From Sinomonas atrocyanea (lineage in GTDB: Bacteria; Actinomycetota; Actinomycetes; Actinomycetales; Micrococcaceae): a stretch of DNA of 64,000 nt. Under the pieces are notes generated by a model. That model made no database searches. It was not told the origin of the DNA and worked only from the letters and a program-made list of their open reading frames with translations. The stretch is from positions 186,001 to 250,000 of the forward strand of contig NZ_JAUSTE010000003.1 in the NCBI RefSeq assembly GCF_030812675.1. Direction: 5' to 3'. Each line of letters begins with the position of its first letter. The stretch's first letter is position 1. Shown piece after piece: positions 27,980-36,440 of this stretch. Made by a program: the position numbers and the translations under genes.

Positions 27980-30673
27980 ATGATCGTCGAGTTCGGGTGG
28001 TTCCTCGATCGCGCGCCGTGGGCGTACGCGAGCCCGGGGCTTAACCGCGTGCGGGTGGGCCGCAAGAACCTCATCGGACTCCTGCAGACGCGTCTCGGGC
28101 TCACCCGCCCCGAGGTGCCCAACGCCGAGCGCGTGAGCCAGTACCTGCGCCGGCTCGAGCACCTCGACGCGCCCGGCGCGTGGTTCCACCACTCGCTCGC
28201 CGCCGATCCCTGGTCCACCGCCCACGAGCTCCTCGCGGCCCGCGAGGATGCCGTCGCCAACGGCTGGGACGGCACGCTCGACGGCGCGGCCTCGCCCCTG
28301 CTGGAGACCCTCGCCGCCGCGGAGCGCCTCGGCAGGGACGCGGGCCGCCCGCTGGCCGCGGACGGCCCGCTCGCTCCATCGCTCGCGGACGACGTCGTGG
28401 AGCTGCTCGCGGAGCTCGAGTCCTCTCCCCTGCCGCTCGGCATCGACGAGCTCGTGCTCCAGCACCCCGAGGAGACCTTCCCGGCCGTGTGGCGCCGGAT
28501 CATCGGGGCCCTGCGCCGGCGCGGGGTCAGGATCAGCGAGGCCCCGGAGCCCGCGCGCACGCCCGAGCTGACGGTCCTGGCCGCGGAGACCGAGTGGGAG
28601 GCCGCCGAGCACGCCGCACGCTGGCTCGCGGCCAACGCCAACGGGAGCACCGCCGTCGTCTGCTCGGACCCCACCGGAGTGCTGGACCAGTACCTCGCCC
28701 AGCACGGCAGCCCGCGGCTCGGCGTGGGCGCCCGGTCGGCGTGGCGGGCCCAGGACCAGCTCATCCCCCTCTTCTTCGAGCTCGTGTGGGAGCCGGTCAA
28801 CGTACACCTGCTCGCGGAGTTCCTCACGCTGGAGGACTCGCCGGTCAAGCGCCGCGCGGCCCGGCACCTGCTGCGCGCGCTCAGCCGCGAGCCCGGCACC
28901 CGCGGGCCCGTGTGGGACGCCGCGATCCGGGCGATCGGCGAGGACGAGGCCCTCGGCCCCGAGCTCGCCGCCACCCTGGATCGGCTCTTCAGCACGGGCC
29001 TGCTCCCCGAGGCGGAGCACCGGCTGCCCAGCGGGGCGCAGCTCGTCGACGCCACGGCCTGGTTCGCGGCGGCGCTCACGGCGCGGGCCGCCGCAGTGCC
29101 GCGGCTGCAGCCCACGGCCGCGCAGCTGCGCCGCGTCCTGGCGCTCGTGGCCCCGCTGCGGCACGTCGGCCGCAGGGACCTCCGGCGGATCATCGCCTCC
29201 GTCGTCACGCCCGGCGCCGAGGCGCTCGTGCCGGCCGAGGCGGCGCCCTGGCTGCGCCTGAACCACCTCGTGGAGCTCGGCGAGGACGTCGAGGACGTCC
29301 TCTGGTGGGGGTTCCAGTCCGCCTCCGCGCCCACGGTGCGGCGCTGGGACCCGCACGACGCCGCCTCGCTCGCCCGGGTTGGCGTCGAGCTGCCCACCCC
29401 GCAGGACCTCACGGCGCTGGCGGTGCGCGGGACCCTCGCCGCGGCGGCCCGGTGCCGCAGGCTCGTGCTCGTGCAGGCCGCGCAGCGCAACGGAGAGCGC
29501 GTGGGCCCGAATCCGCTGCTCGAATCCCTCGTGGAACGCTACGGCCCCCCGGCCGGGACTGGGGCCGGACTCAGCGGGCGGATCGAGCGGGCCACGCGGG
29601 CACCGCGGCAGCTCACCGACGGGGACGGCATGTGGCGCCTCGCCGGCCGCACCGCACGGCTCGCCCGGGCCGCCGCCCGCCGGCCCGGGGCGCCCGCTCC
29701 GGTGCAGAAGGTCGGGGCGAACCCCGCGCTGGCCCCGGAGACCATGTCCTACTCGCAGCTCGACGTGCTGCTGGGCTGCTCGATGCGGTGGGCGCTCGAA
29801 CGCAAGGGCGGCCTGCGCGTGCCGGACGCGGCGGACATCCCGGAGGGCAGCCGCATGATCGGCTCGTTCGCGCACCGCGTCATCGAGGTCCTGCACGGGC
29901 GGCTGCGGGCGGCCCACCGGGCCGTGCCCGAGGACCGGGAGATCGCCGAGGTCATCGATGAGCTGCTCCCCCAGCTCGCCTCCGAGCTGCTCCTGCCCGG
30001 GCAGAAGGCGCGCCGGCTCACGGTAGTGGACGCGGTCACGGTCGCCGCGCGGGAATTCTTCCGCGGCCTCGAGAAGGGCGGCGTGACGCTGCAGGAGGTC
30101 GAGAAGCCGGTCGCGAAGGACCTGCAGCTGGTGACCAGGGACGGCGTCCTGACCGTCCCGGTGCGCGGCAGCGCGGACGCGGTGGGGATCGACGAGGCGG
30201 GCCGCACCGTGGTGGTGGACCTCAAGTGGTACAGCTCCGCCAAGCACCTGCGCCAGAAGATCAAGGAGGGCACCGCCCTGCAGCTGGCCCTGTACCAGTG
30301 GGCGCTGCACGAGGGCGAGGCCCCGCCGGACGACCCGACCGCGTACTTCCTCCTCAAGCAGCACGCGTTCGCCTCCGCGCACGCCCACTTCGGGACGGCC
30401 ATCCCGCGCGACGAGGACCCCGGCCAGCTGTGGGGCCGGGCCGTGCGGTCGGCCGAGTTCACGGTCGAGCAGGTCCTCGCCGGCAGGGTGACGGCGACCG
30501 GGCCTGTGGAGCAGGCGTTCGCCGCGGCGCAGGCCGAGGCGGCGGCCGCCGAGGGCGGGGAGCCCACCACGGTCAAGGACGCGGAGACCGCGGTGGGCCG
30601 CCTGTACGTCGAGCCGGGCTGCCGGTTCTGCCGGTTCGGGGCCCTGTGCGGGCTGAAGGGGGACTACTCATGA
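27980..30673 (+). CDS. AddB/RecB-like PD-(D/E)XK nuclease with Fe-S cysteines
   Basis: 897 residues. The C-terminal third is a RecB-type nuclease: GSFAHRVIEVLH, then Asp733 in RGSADAVG and Asp747-Leu-Lys749 in VVVDLKW. Four cysteines (600, 881, 884, 890) are arranged like the iron-sulphur cluster of AddB and Cas4. The N-terminal region looks like an inactivated helicase domain without a clear Walker A. Its last bases overlap the helicase gene (ATGA), so the two probably form one complex acting on double-strand DNA ends, in repair or in defence. Confidence 0.78.
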   Translation: MIVEFGWFLDRAPWAYASPGLNRVRVGRKNLIGLLQTRLGLTRPEVPNAERVSQYLRRLEHLDAPGAWFHHSLAADPWSTAHELLAAREDAVANGWDGTLDGAASPLLETLAAAERLGRDAGRPLAADGPLAPSLADDVVELLAELESSPLPLGIDELVLQHPEETFPAVWRRIIGALRRRGVRISEAPEPARTPELTVLAAETEWEAAEHAARWLAANANGSTAVVCSDPTGVLDQYLAQHGSPRLGVGARSAWRAQDQLIPLFFELVWEPVNVHLLAEFLTLEDSPVKRRAARHLLRALSREPGTRGPVWDAAIRAIGEDEALGPELAATLDRLFSTGLLPEAEHRLPSGAQLVDATAWFAAALTARAAAVPRLQPTAAQLRRVLALVAPLRHVGRRDLRRIIASVVTPGAEALVPAEAAPWLRLNHLVELGEDVEDVLWWGFQSASAPTVRRWDPHDAASLARVGVELPTPQDLTALAVRGTLAAAARCRRLVLVQAAQRNGERVGPNPLLESLVERYGPPAGTGAGLSGRIERATRAPRQLTDGDGMWRLAGRTARLARAAARRPGAPAPVQKVGANPALAPETMSYSQLDVLLGCSMRWALERKGGLRVPDAADIPEGSRMIGSFAHRVIEVLHGRLRAAHRAVPEDREIAEVIDELLPQLASELLLPGQKARRLTVVDAVTVAAREFFRGLEKGGVTLQEVEKPVAKDLQLVTRDGVLTVPVRGSADAVGIDEAGRTVVVDLKWYSSAKHLRQKIKEGTALQLALYQWALHEGEAPPDDPTAYFLLKQHAFASAHAHFGTAIPRDEDPGQLWGRAVRSAEFTVEQVLAGRVTATGPVEQAFAAAQAEAAAAEGGEPTTVKDAETAVGRLYVEPGCRFCRFGALCGLKGDYS

Positions 30674-33600
30674 GCGCGCGCCTGCTGCAGAACGTCACGA
30701 TGGTCTCTGCGAGCGCGGGGACGGGGAAGACCTACACGCTCACGGAGAAGATCGTCCAGGAGATCGCTGCCGGCACCCCGGCGGAGAAGATCATGGCCAC
30801 GACCTTCACCAAGAAGGCCGCCGGCGAGCTGCGGGAGCGGATCGCGGCCCGGCTCCTCGACGCCGAGCGCACGTCGCCTGCCCTCGCGGCGGCGTCCCAA
30901 CAGCTCGGAGCGAGCCTGATCGGCACGGTCAACAGCGTCTGCGGGCAGCTGCTCGCGGAGTACGCGATCGACGCCGGCCTCTCCCCCGCGCTCGAGGTGA
31001 TCGGCGAGGACCAGCTCCAGGCCATGTTCCGGCTCGCCACCGACGAGGTCCGGGCCCGGCACGCCGAGGAGCTCGCCCCCATCGCCGTACGCCTGGGCAC
31101 CCACCCCGACCTCGCCCAGGGGTACGGGGTGGAGTCGTGGGAGGAGACCCTCCAGCGGATCGTGAACCTGGCCCGCGCCAACCAGCTGGACGCCAACGCC
31201 GTGCGGGCGTGCGCCGACCCCTCGTGGGCCGGCTTCCGGGGCTTCCTGGACCCGCCCGGGGAGGACCGCCGCGCCGAGTGGTTCCGCGAGCTGCACGCGC
31301 TGCGGGCCGAGCTGGACCGGACCGTGGCCCGCGGCGTGCACGAGGACGGCAGCGCCGCGAACCTCACCACGAAGTCCTTCCAGGAGAACCACCCCAAGGT
31401 CCTCGACAGGATCGCCCGGGCCCAGAGCGTCGAGACGACCCCGTGGGAGGTGTGGCGCGGCTTCCTCGGCTCGGGCGCCCCGGCGCCGCTGAAGAAGATC
31501 TTCGGCCCGCTGCGCGACCGGATCGCCGCGGGGCTGCTCTCCAACCCGGTGCTCCACGCGGACCTCGAGGGCTACGTCCGCGGGCTGTTCCGCTGCGCGG
31601 CGGACTCCCTCGACGCGTACGAGCAGTTCAAGCGCGAGAACGCCCTCATGGACTTCGTGGACCAGGAGGCCAGGGTCCTCGACCTGGCCCGGCACAACCG
31701 CGCCTTCCGGGAGTCGTTCCGCGCCCGCATCGACGTGCTCGTGGTGGACGAGTTCCAGGACACGAGCCCGCTGCAGCTGGCCCTGTTCCTCGAGCTCGGA
31801 GCCCTCGTGCGCCGCTCGGTGTGGGTGGGGGACCCGAAGCAGGCCATCTACGAGTTCCGCGGCACGGACCCGGAGCTCATGGAGGCCGTGATGGCCCAGG
31901 TCCCGGCCGAGCGGCGCGAGCAGCTCTCGCACACGTGGCGTTCGCGGCAGGCGGTCGTGGACCTCTCCAACGCCGTGTTCGAGCGGGTCTTCGCCGACCA
32001 TGGGATGGCGGCCGAGTCCGTGCACCTCGAGCTGCCGCCCGCCCGCGCCGCCGCCTACGGCGCGGACACGGGGAGCGTCGAGGCATGGACCCGGCCGGCG
32101 GGCCGGGCCGAGGACCGGCTCCGTGCCACCGCAGCCGGGGTGAAGGACCTGCTGGAACGGCGCCCCGGGCTGCGGCCCTGCGACGTGGCCGTCCTGGCCC
32201 GCACCAACGCCGAGGTCCGCGCGGTCGCGGCGGCGCTCGACGCGCTGGGCCTGCGGGCCAGCCTGGACCCGCGCGCCCTCGGCGGCGCCCGCGAGGTGCA
32301 GCTCACCCGCGCCGGGATGGCGTACGTCGCCGACCGGTACGACACCGTGGCCCTCGCCGAGCTCGTGGCCCTGCACCCGGAGCACCCCTCGCACCTGGTG
32401 TGGCAGCAGGAGCTGCTCGGCGCCGTCGTGCCCCGGGAGCGGGTCCGCAACGAGGCCGGCGAGGTGGTGGCCGGCCCCCGCCTGGTGCACGATGCGTGGC
32501 GGGCCGCGCCCGTGGTCGCGGCCCTCGACACGCTGCGCGGGCAGGCCCCGGCCGCGACGCCCACGGAGGTCCTCGAGGCCGTGACCGGCGTGCTGGGCCT
32601 GCCGCGGCTGATCGCCGGCTGGTCCGCCCCCGAGCGGCGGCTGCGGAACCTGGACGCGTTCCGGGGCGCCGTGGAGCTGTACTACGAGCGGTGCCGGGCG
32701 CTCCGGGAGCCGGCCACGCTGCGCGGGTTCCTCGAGTTCTTCGCCTCGGACGAGCACGAGTCGGCGGAGAACTCCGGCCCGGATGTGGTCAACGTGCTCA
32801 CGTACCACCGGGCCAAGGGGCTCGAGTGGCCCGTGGTGGTCATGGAGAGCCTGGACAAGGAGGCGAAGGCGCGCCCGTTCGGCACGGGTGTGGAGCAGAC
32901 CCGCGAGCTGGACCTCGCCGATCCCCTCGCGGGGCGGTGGATCCGGCTGTGGCCCAGCCCGTTCCCCTACGGCGGGTCGGGGCTGGACCAGCGGGCCCAG
33001 CAGTCCGAGGCCGCCGCGCGGTTCCTCGCCCGCGAGCAGCGCAACCAGGCCCGGCTCATGTACGTCGGGATGACCCGCGCCGCGGAGACCACCGTGCTCA
33101 CGGCGAAGAACGGCTCCCCGGGGCTGCTCAACGACCTCGGGATCGAGGGCCTCGTCGCGTGGAAGGCGGCCGAGGAGCCCGCCGACGGATCCGTGCCGGT
33201 GTGCCGGGAGACAGCGGTCCCGGCCCGGCTCGCGTGCCTGCAGCCGGCGGAACCGGTGACGGACGACGGCGAGTGGTCGCCGCGGTTCGTCGACCCTCCC
33301 GCGGCGGGGACCGGCGTCGTGCGGCGGCCGGCCCGGCTGAAGGCGAGCGAGGTGCCCTCGGAGGGGCTCGAGGCCGAGATCCGGGAGGCCGCCGTGCTCG
33401 GCACGCCCCTGGCAGCGCACGGCTCCGAAGACTGGGGCGCGGTGGGCAGCGCGGTGCACGCCTACCTCGGGACGGAGTTCCGCACCCTCGACCCCGCCGG
33501 GCGCACGCGCCTCGCCGAGCGCCTCGTTGAACGCTGGGGTGTCGCGCGGACCATCGACGCCTCGCTGCTCACGGCCGCCGGCGAGCGCTTCGAGGCGTGG

Positions 33601-33891
33601 CTCGACGCCGAGTTCCCCGGCTGGGTGCGCCACCGCGAGGCGGCCATCGGCTGGCGGCCGGAGGGGCAGACCATGGAGGGCTGGATCGACCTGCTGCTCG
33701 AGGGCCCGGACGGGTTCGTGCTCGTGGACCACAAGACGTATCCCGGCCACGACCCGGCGGGGCACATCCGCGCCCACTACCTCGGGCAGATGGACACCTA
33801 CCGGCGCGCGGTCCAGGCTGCGACCGGGCGTCCCGTGGTGCGGGTGCTCATGCACCTGCCGGCGCTCGGGCGGGTGTACGAGGTGGCGTGA
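30670..33891 (+). CDS. UvrD/AddA-like helicase-nuclease
   Basis: 1073 residues from ATG 30670, overlapping the previous stop. Superfamily 1 helicase motifs: Walker A ASAGTGKT (14-21), TTFTKKAAGELRER (Ia), motif II DEFQD (360-364), VGDPKQAIYEFRG (III) and YHRAKGLEWPVV (V). A C-terminal RecB nuclease shows AVGSAVHAYLG, Asp1007 and Asp1020-His-Lys1022. With the preceding gene it matches a two-nuclease AddAB arrangement, which processes broken ends for recombination. Whether it is the cell's main system or an accessory one next to the island cannot be told here. Confidence 0.85.
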   Translation: MSARLLQNVTMVSASAGTGKTYTLTEKIVQEIAAGTPAEKIMATTFTKKAAGELRERIAARLLDAERTSPALAAASQQLGASLIGTVNSVCGQLLAEYAIDAGLSPALEVIGEDQLQAMFRLATDEVRARHAEELAPIAVRLGTHPDLAQGYGVESWEETLQRIVNLARANQLDANAVRACADPSWAGFRGFLDPPGEDRRAEWFRELHALRAELDRTVARGVHEDGSAANLTTKSFQENHPKVLDRIARAQSVETTPWEVWRGFLGSGAPAPLKKIFGPLRDRIAAGLLSNPVLHADLEGYVRGLFRCAADSLDAYEQFKRENALMDFVDQEARVLDLARHNRAFRESFRARIDVLVVDEFQDTSPLQLALFLELGALVRRSVWVGDPKQAIYEFRGTDPELMEAVMAQVPAERREQLSHTWRSRQAVVDLSNAVFERVFADHGMAAESVHLELPPARAAAYGADTGSVEAWTRPAGRAEDRLRATAAGVKDLLERRPGLRPCDVAVLARTNAEVRAVAAALDALGLRASLDPRALGGAREVQLTRAGMAYVADRYDTVALAELVALHPEHPSHLVWQQELLGAVVPRERVRNEAGEVVAGPRLVHDAWRAAPVVAALDTLRGQAPAATPTEVLEAVTGVLGLPRLIAGWSAPERRLRNLDAFRGAVELYYERCRALREPATLRGFLEFFASDEHESAENSGPDVVNVLTYHRAKGLEWPVVVMESLDKEAKARPFGTGVEQTRELDLADPLAGRWIRLWPSPFPYGGSGLDQRAQQSEAAARFLAREQRNQARLMYVGMTRAAETTVLTAKNGSPGLLNDLGIEGLVAWKAAEEPADGSVPVCRETAVPARLACLQPAEPVTDDGEWSPRFVDPPAAGTGVVRRPARLKASEVPSEGLEAEIREAAVLGTPLAAHGSEDWGAVGSAVHAYLGTEFRTLDPAGRTRLAERLVERWGVARTIDASLLTAAGERFEAWLDAEFPGWVRHREAAIGWRPEGQTMEGWIDLLLEGPDGFVLVDHKTYPGHDPAGHIRAHYLGQMDTYRRAVQAATGRPVVRVLMHLPALGRVYEVA

Positions 33892-33937
33892 GTCCAGGCG
33901 CCCCGCGCCGCCGGGCCTACGGGTCCTCCGGGCTGAG

Positions 33938-34016
33938 TTGAGGGGTCATGTCCCTGAGTTGAGGGGTCATGTCCCTGAGGGATATGACCCCTCAACGTTG
34001 GGATATGACCCCTCAA
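33938..34016. repeat. Four-copy TTGAGGGGTCATRTCCC palindromic cluster
   Basis: Two direct copies (33938-33954, 33959-33975) are followed by two inverted copies (33979-33995, 34000-34016). Copies 2 and 3 can pair as a near-perfect 17-bp stem with a 3-nt loop; copies 1 and 4 extend it. It lies between the convergent helicase and the gene at 34025, so it could terminate both. It also looks like a REP-type mobile palindrome. Confidence 0.85.
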
Positions 34017-34024
34017 GGTGGGGC

Positions 34025-34477
34025 CTAGGGGGCCAGACTGTCGCCCGCGGCGCTGTCCCGAAGCCCCGTGAGCGGCGGCCCGGCGTACCCGTACTGGTCG
34101 AGGTCCTTGCCGTCGGTGATCACAGTGCGCGCCGGGACGTCGGCGAAGACGATCGGCCAGTCGTTGGCTGCGTCGTCGTCCCGCATCGCGTGCTGGCGCG
34201 CGTAGTCCTGGGAGAGCGTGACCCAGTCACCGGAGTTGATCTGGCCGACGCCGGGGGGAAGGGCGCGGTAGATGCGGACCAGGGCCTCGGGCGCGTGGCG
34301 CACCCTGTGCAGCTGGTGCCTCGTCTCCTCGTCGCACTCGCCGTACCCGTGGTAGCGCGGATTGCTGAAGGCGTCGGCGCCGAGGACGTCGGCCAGTTCG
34401 GGGATGGTCAGTGCCCGCTCGCCACCCCTCGGAGCCAGGGGCGAGCTAGTGTAGGGCATCCCTCCACGGTACCGCAC
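34025..34477 (-). CDS. Hypothetical protein, possibly ADP-ribosyltransferase-like
   Basis: 150 residues from GTG 34477 (GGGAAG just upstream; ATG 34459 is an alternative). The stretch VRIYRALPPGVGQINSGDWV, followed by TLSQDYARQHA, resembles the arginine strand and S-T-x-[EQ] turn of small ADP-ribosyltransferase-like domains of phages and plasmids. I cannot see a convincing catalytic ExE. It is an orphan gene on the edge of the accessory region. The family assignment is tentative. Confidence 0.5.
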   Translation of the reverse strand: MRYRGGMPYTSSPLAPRGGERALTIPELADVLGADAFSNPRYHGYGECDEETRHQLHRVRHAPEALVRIYRALPPGVGQINSGDWVTLSQDYARQHAMRDDDAANDWPIVFADVPARTVITDGKDLDQYGYAGPPLTGLRDSAAGDSLAP

Positions 34478-34608
34478 GCTTCCCGGCCCAGAGTTCGCCG
34501 CTGTCCTCAGGCCCCGCAGTGGAGGATACTGGTCCGTTACGGCCGTCGGCCGTCCGCGGCGTCTCCTCTGGCCCGGCTCCGCTCCTTCCCCCGTGAGGAA
34601 GTTCCCCC

Positions 34609-34845
34609 ATGAACGAACGTGAGGCGTCCCTGGTGGTGCGCGCCGGAGCAGAGCTGCTCGCGGGTGTTTCCTCGGACCCGCGCTCGAACGAGGGCTACAA
34701 CGCCGTGAAGGCCAACATCTCCGCCGCCCTGGACAGCCTCGCCGAGGCGCTGCAGAACTTCGAAGGTGCCGGCCGGCAGCCGAACCGGTCGAAGGGCTGG
34801 ATGGAAGACCTCCGGCGGGTGGCAGACGACCTCGCGGGCCGATAG
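34609..34845 (+). CDS. Small hypothetical protein (78 aa)
   Basis: ATG 34609 is preceded by GAGGAAG at proper distance. The product is helical and acidic (AVKANISAALDSLAEALQNFE), without transmembrane segments or recognised motif. It stands alone, divergent from the ART-like gene. Product unknown; a genuine gene is plausible from the ribosome site and composition. Confidence 0.5.
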   Translation: MNEREASLVVRAGAELLAGVSSDPRSNEGYNAVKANISAALDSLAEALQNFEGAGRQPNRSKGWMEDLRRVADDLAGR

Positions 34846-34962
34846 GTGATGGTCCGCACTGACTTCGGGCCGCCGTCCGTTGACCGGGGAGACCGGCGGC
34901 CGGGACAATGGCTGGACTGAGGGAACCTGTCTCCTGGTCTCGGGGTCTCGACAGGATGGACC

Positions 34963-35199
34963 ATGAAGATGAAGAAGCTCAGGGGCACGGTGGCGGTCGC
35001 CGCCTCGCTGCTCCTGATCGGGCCGGCAGTGGAAGCTGCCGCGGCCCCGCCGCCTCCCCCTGCCTGCGGCTACTCGTGTCCGGGCCTCGTGGTGGTGGGC
35101 AACTGGCTGTGGCTGCCGAGCATCGGGGTCGACGAGTACCAGTGGGCCTACGTCACGCCGGGCTCGCCCTACTGGCACCTGCTGCGGTTCCCCGTGTGA
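34963..35199 (+). CDS. Small secreted protein (78 aa)
   Basis: A clear signal peptide (MKMKKLRGTVAVAASLLLIGPAVEA) has an Ala-x-Ala site near residues 25-28. The mature part of about 50 residues contains a Pro-rich start, two cysteines (CGYSC) that could pair, and many Trp/Tyr. AGGA lies 9 bp upstream. No family recognised. Its stop is 72 bp from the left end of the IS481 element. Confidence 0.5.
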   Translation: MKMKKLRGTVAVAASLLLIGPAVEAAAAPPPPPACGYSCPGLVVVGNWLWLPSIGVDEYQWAYVTPGSPYWHLLRFPV

Positions 35200-35266
35200 G
35201 CCCGCAGCTGTCAGCCCGCATCCGGGTCACCGCGCCTCAGACCACCGTGCCCTGGGCCGCGAGGCG

Positions 35267-36265
35267 CTAGCTGTAGTGCCCAGCCAGGTTGTTTGGCATC
35301 CGGCTGATGGGCGGGAGCTTGCCGATGGCGGTGTGGGGCCTGTGGTGATTGTAGAAGTGGAGCCATGCCGGGAGCGCGGCGCGGCGGGCTGATTCCGAGT
35401 TGTAGTGCTTCGTGTGGGCCCAGCCCTCGGCGAGGGTGCGGTGAAAGCGTTCGATTTTGCCGTTGGTCTGCGGGCGGCGGGGCCGGGTGAACTTCGGTTT
35501 GATCCCCAGCTCGGTGCAGGCGTGCCTCCAGGCGTGCGAGCGGTAGGCGGGTCCGTTGTCCGAGAGCACCCGCTCGACCCGCACGCCGCGGTCGGCGAAC
35601 CAGGAGACAGCCCGCTGGAGGACCTCGATGGCGGTGTCGGCTCGTTCGTCGTCATGGATCTCGGCGTAGGCGACGCGGGAGTGGTCGTCGATGACGGTAT
35701 GGACGAAGGCGTGGCCGGTGAGCGGGCCGCGGTTGTTGCCCTTGCGCCGGTTCACGTCGGTTGCTGCGCGGTTCTTCCCGCCCTGGGCCCGGCCGACGGA
35801 CCGCCAGCCGCCGCCGATCGGGATGTTGCCGAGTTTCTTCACATCGACGTGGATCAGGGCACCCGGCTTCTCGTGCTCGTAGCGGCGGGCCGGCTCTCCG
35901 GTCTTCACATCGATGTGGGAGAGCCGGTTGAGCCTGCAGCGGACCAGGACGGCGTGGACGGTCGAGGCGCTCATCCCGAGCCTGGCAGCGATCTGGACGG
36001 GGCCGAGGCGCTTTCTGATCCGAAGGTGCACGATCTTCTTCACCTTGGGCTGCGGGGTCCTGTTCGGATGGGAGTGAGGCCGGCTCGATCGGTCGCCCAT
36101 TCCCTCGGACCCGAGCTCGACATAGCGGCGGGCCCACTTCGCCGCGGTGGGGTACGAGACGCGGAAGTACTCGGCTGCGGCCGAGACCGACCAGCCATCG
36201 TCCACGATCAGCCGGGCAAGCCGGAGGCGTTGGCGCGGAGTCAGCGCCGCGTTAGCGTGAGACAC
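35267..36265 (-). CDS. IS481-family transposase
   Basis: 332 residues from GTG 36265, which has AGGAGG at ideal spacing; a longer frame to 36328 lacks such a site. An N-terminal HTH (DDGWSVSAAAEYFRVSYPTAAKWARRY) is followed by the rve/DDE domain: Asp in HVDVKKLGNIPIG, Asp in LSDNGPAYRSHAW and Glu in NGKIERFHRTL. It inserts and excises the element. The stop codon TAG is read from the CTAG at 35267-35270, outside the terminal repeat, so the target sequence supplies it. Confidence 0.92.
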   Translation of the reverse strand: MSHANAALTPRQRLRLARLIVDDGWSVSAAAEYFRVSYPTAAKWARRYVELGSEGMGDRSSRPHSHPNRTPQPKVKKIVHLRIRKRLGPVQIAARLGMSASTVHAVLVRCRLNRLSHIDVKTGEPARRYEHEKPGALIHVDVKKLGNIPIGGGWRSVGRAQGGKNRAATDVNRRKGNNRGPLTGHAFVHTVIDDHSRVAYAEIHDDERADTAIEVLQRAVSWFADRGVRVERVLSDNGPAYRSHAWRHACTELGIKPKFTRPRRPQTNGKIERFHRTLAEGWAHTKHYNSESARRAALPAWLHFYNHHRPHTAIGKLPPISRMPNNLAGHYS

Positions 36266-36369
36266 GAGAACCTCCTGGTTCAGAGCGGAAGCGGTAGCAG
36301 CTCCACTCTGCCGGGAGGTTCTCGTCACATCACAGCACCCAGATCAAACAACGTCCCTGGGTACTACAT
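35271..36369 (-). mobile_element. IS481-family insertion sequence
   Basis: Imperfect 24-bp terminal inverted repeats at 35272-35295 and 36345-36368 (both begin TGTAGT, then CCCAG, and end GTTGTTTG). CTAG flanks both sides (35267-35270 and 36370-36373), separated from the repeats by one base, consistent with the NCTAGN target known for IS481. The element is about 1.1 kb, intact and probably recent. Confidence 0.88.
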
Positions 36370-36440
36370 CTAGGCTCTCACGCCTGCCCGCGACACCGGC
36401 AGGCGAGCAGCTCACCGTAGCCCTTCTCGAGTCGCTGTAC

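Noticed and set aside
26417-30388. A minus-strand open frame of over 1300 codons crossing WS/DGAT and the AddB-like gene
   Set aside because: Spans two real genes on opposite strands and the promoter gap between them; composition is that of a shadow frame.
30664-33855. A minus-strand frame of about 1060 codons opposite the helicase
   Set aside because: Exact antisense shadow of a gene with complete helicase and nuclease motifs.
33938-34016. Possible CRISPR array
   Set aside because: Only four short units in mixed orientation with 3-5-nt gaps, no spacers and no cas genes.
35200-35270. Remaining 5' half of recombinase gene 1 on the left side of IS481
   Set aside because: The in-phase frame joins across CTAG but opens only from 35200 after a stop and has no start or ribosome site, so I cannot call it coding.
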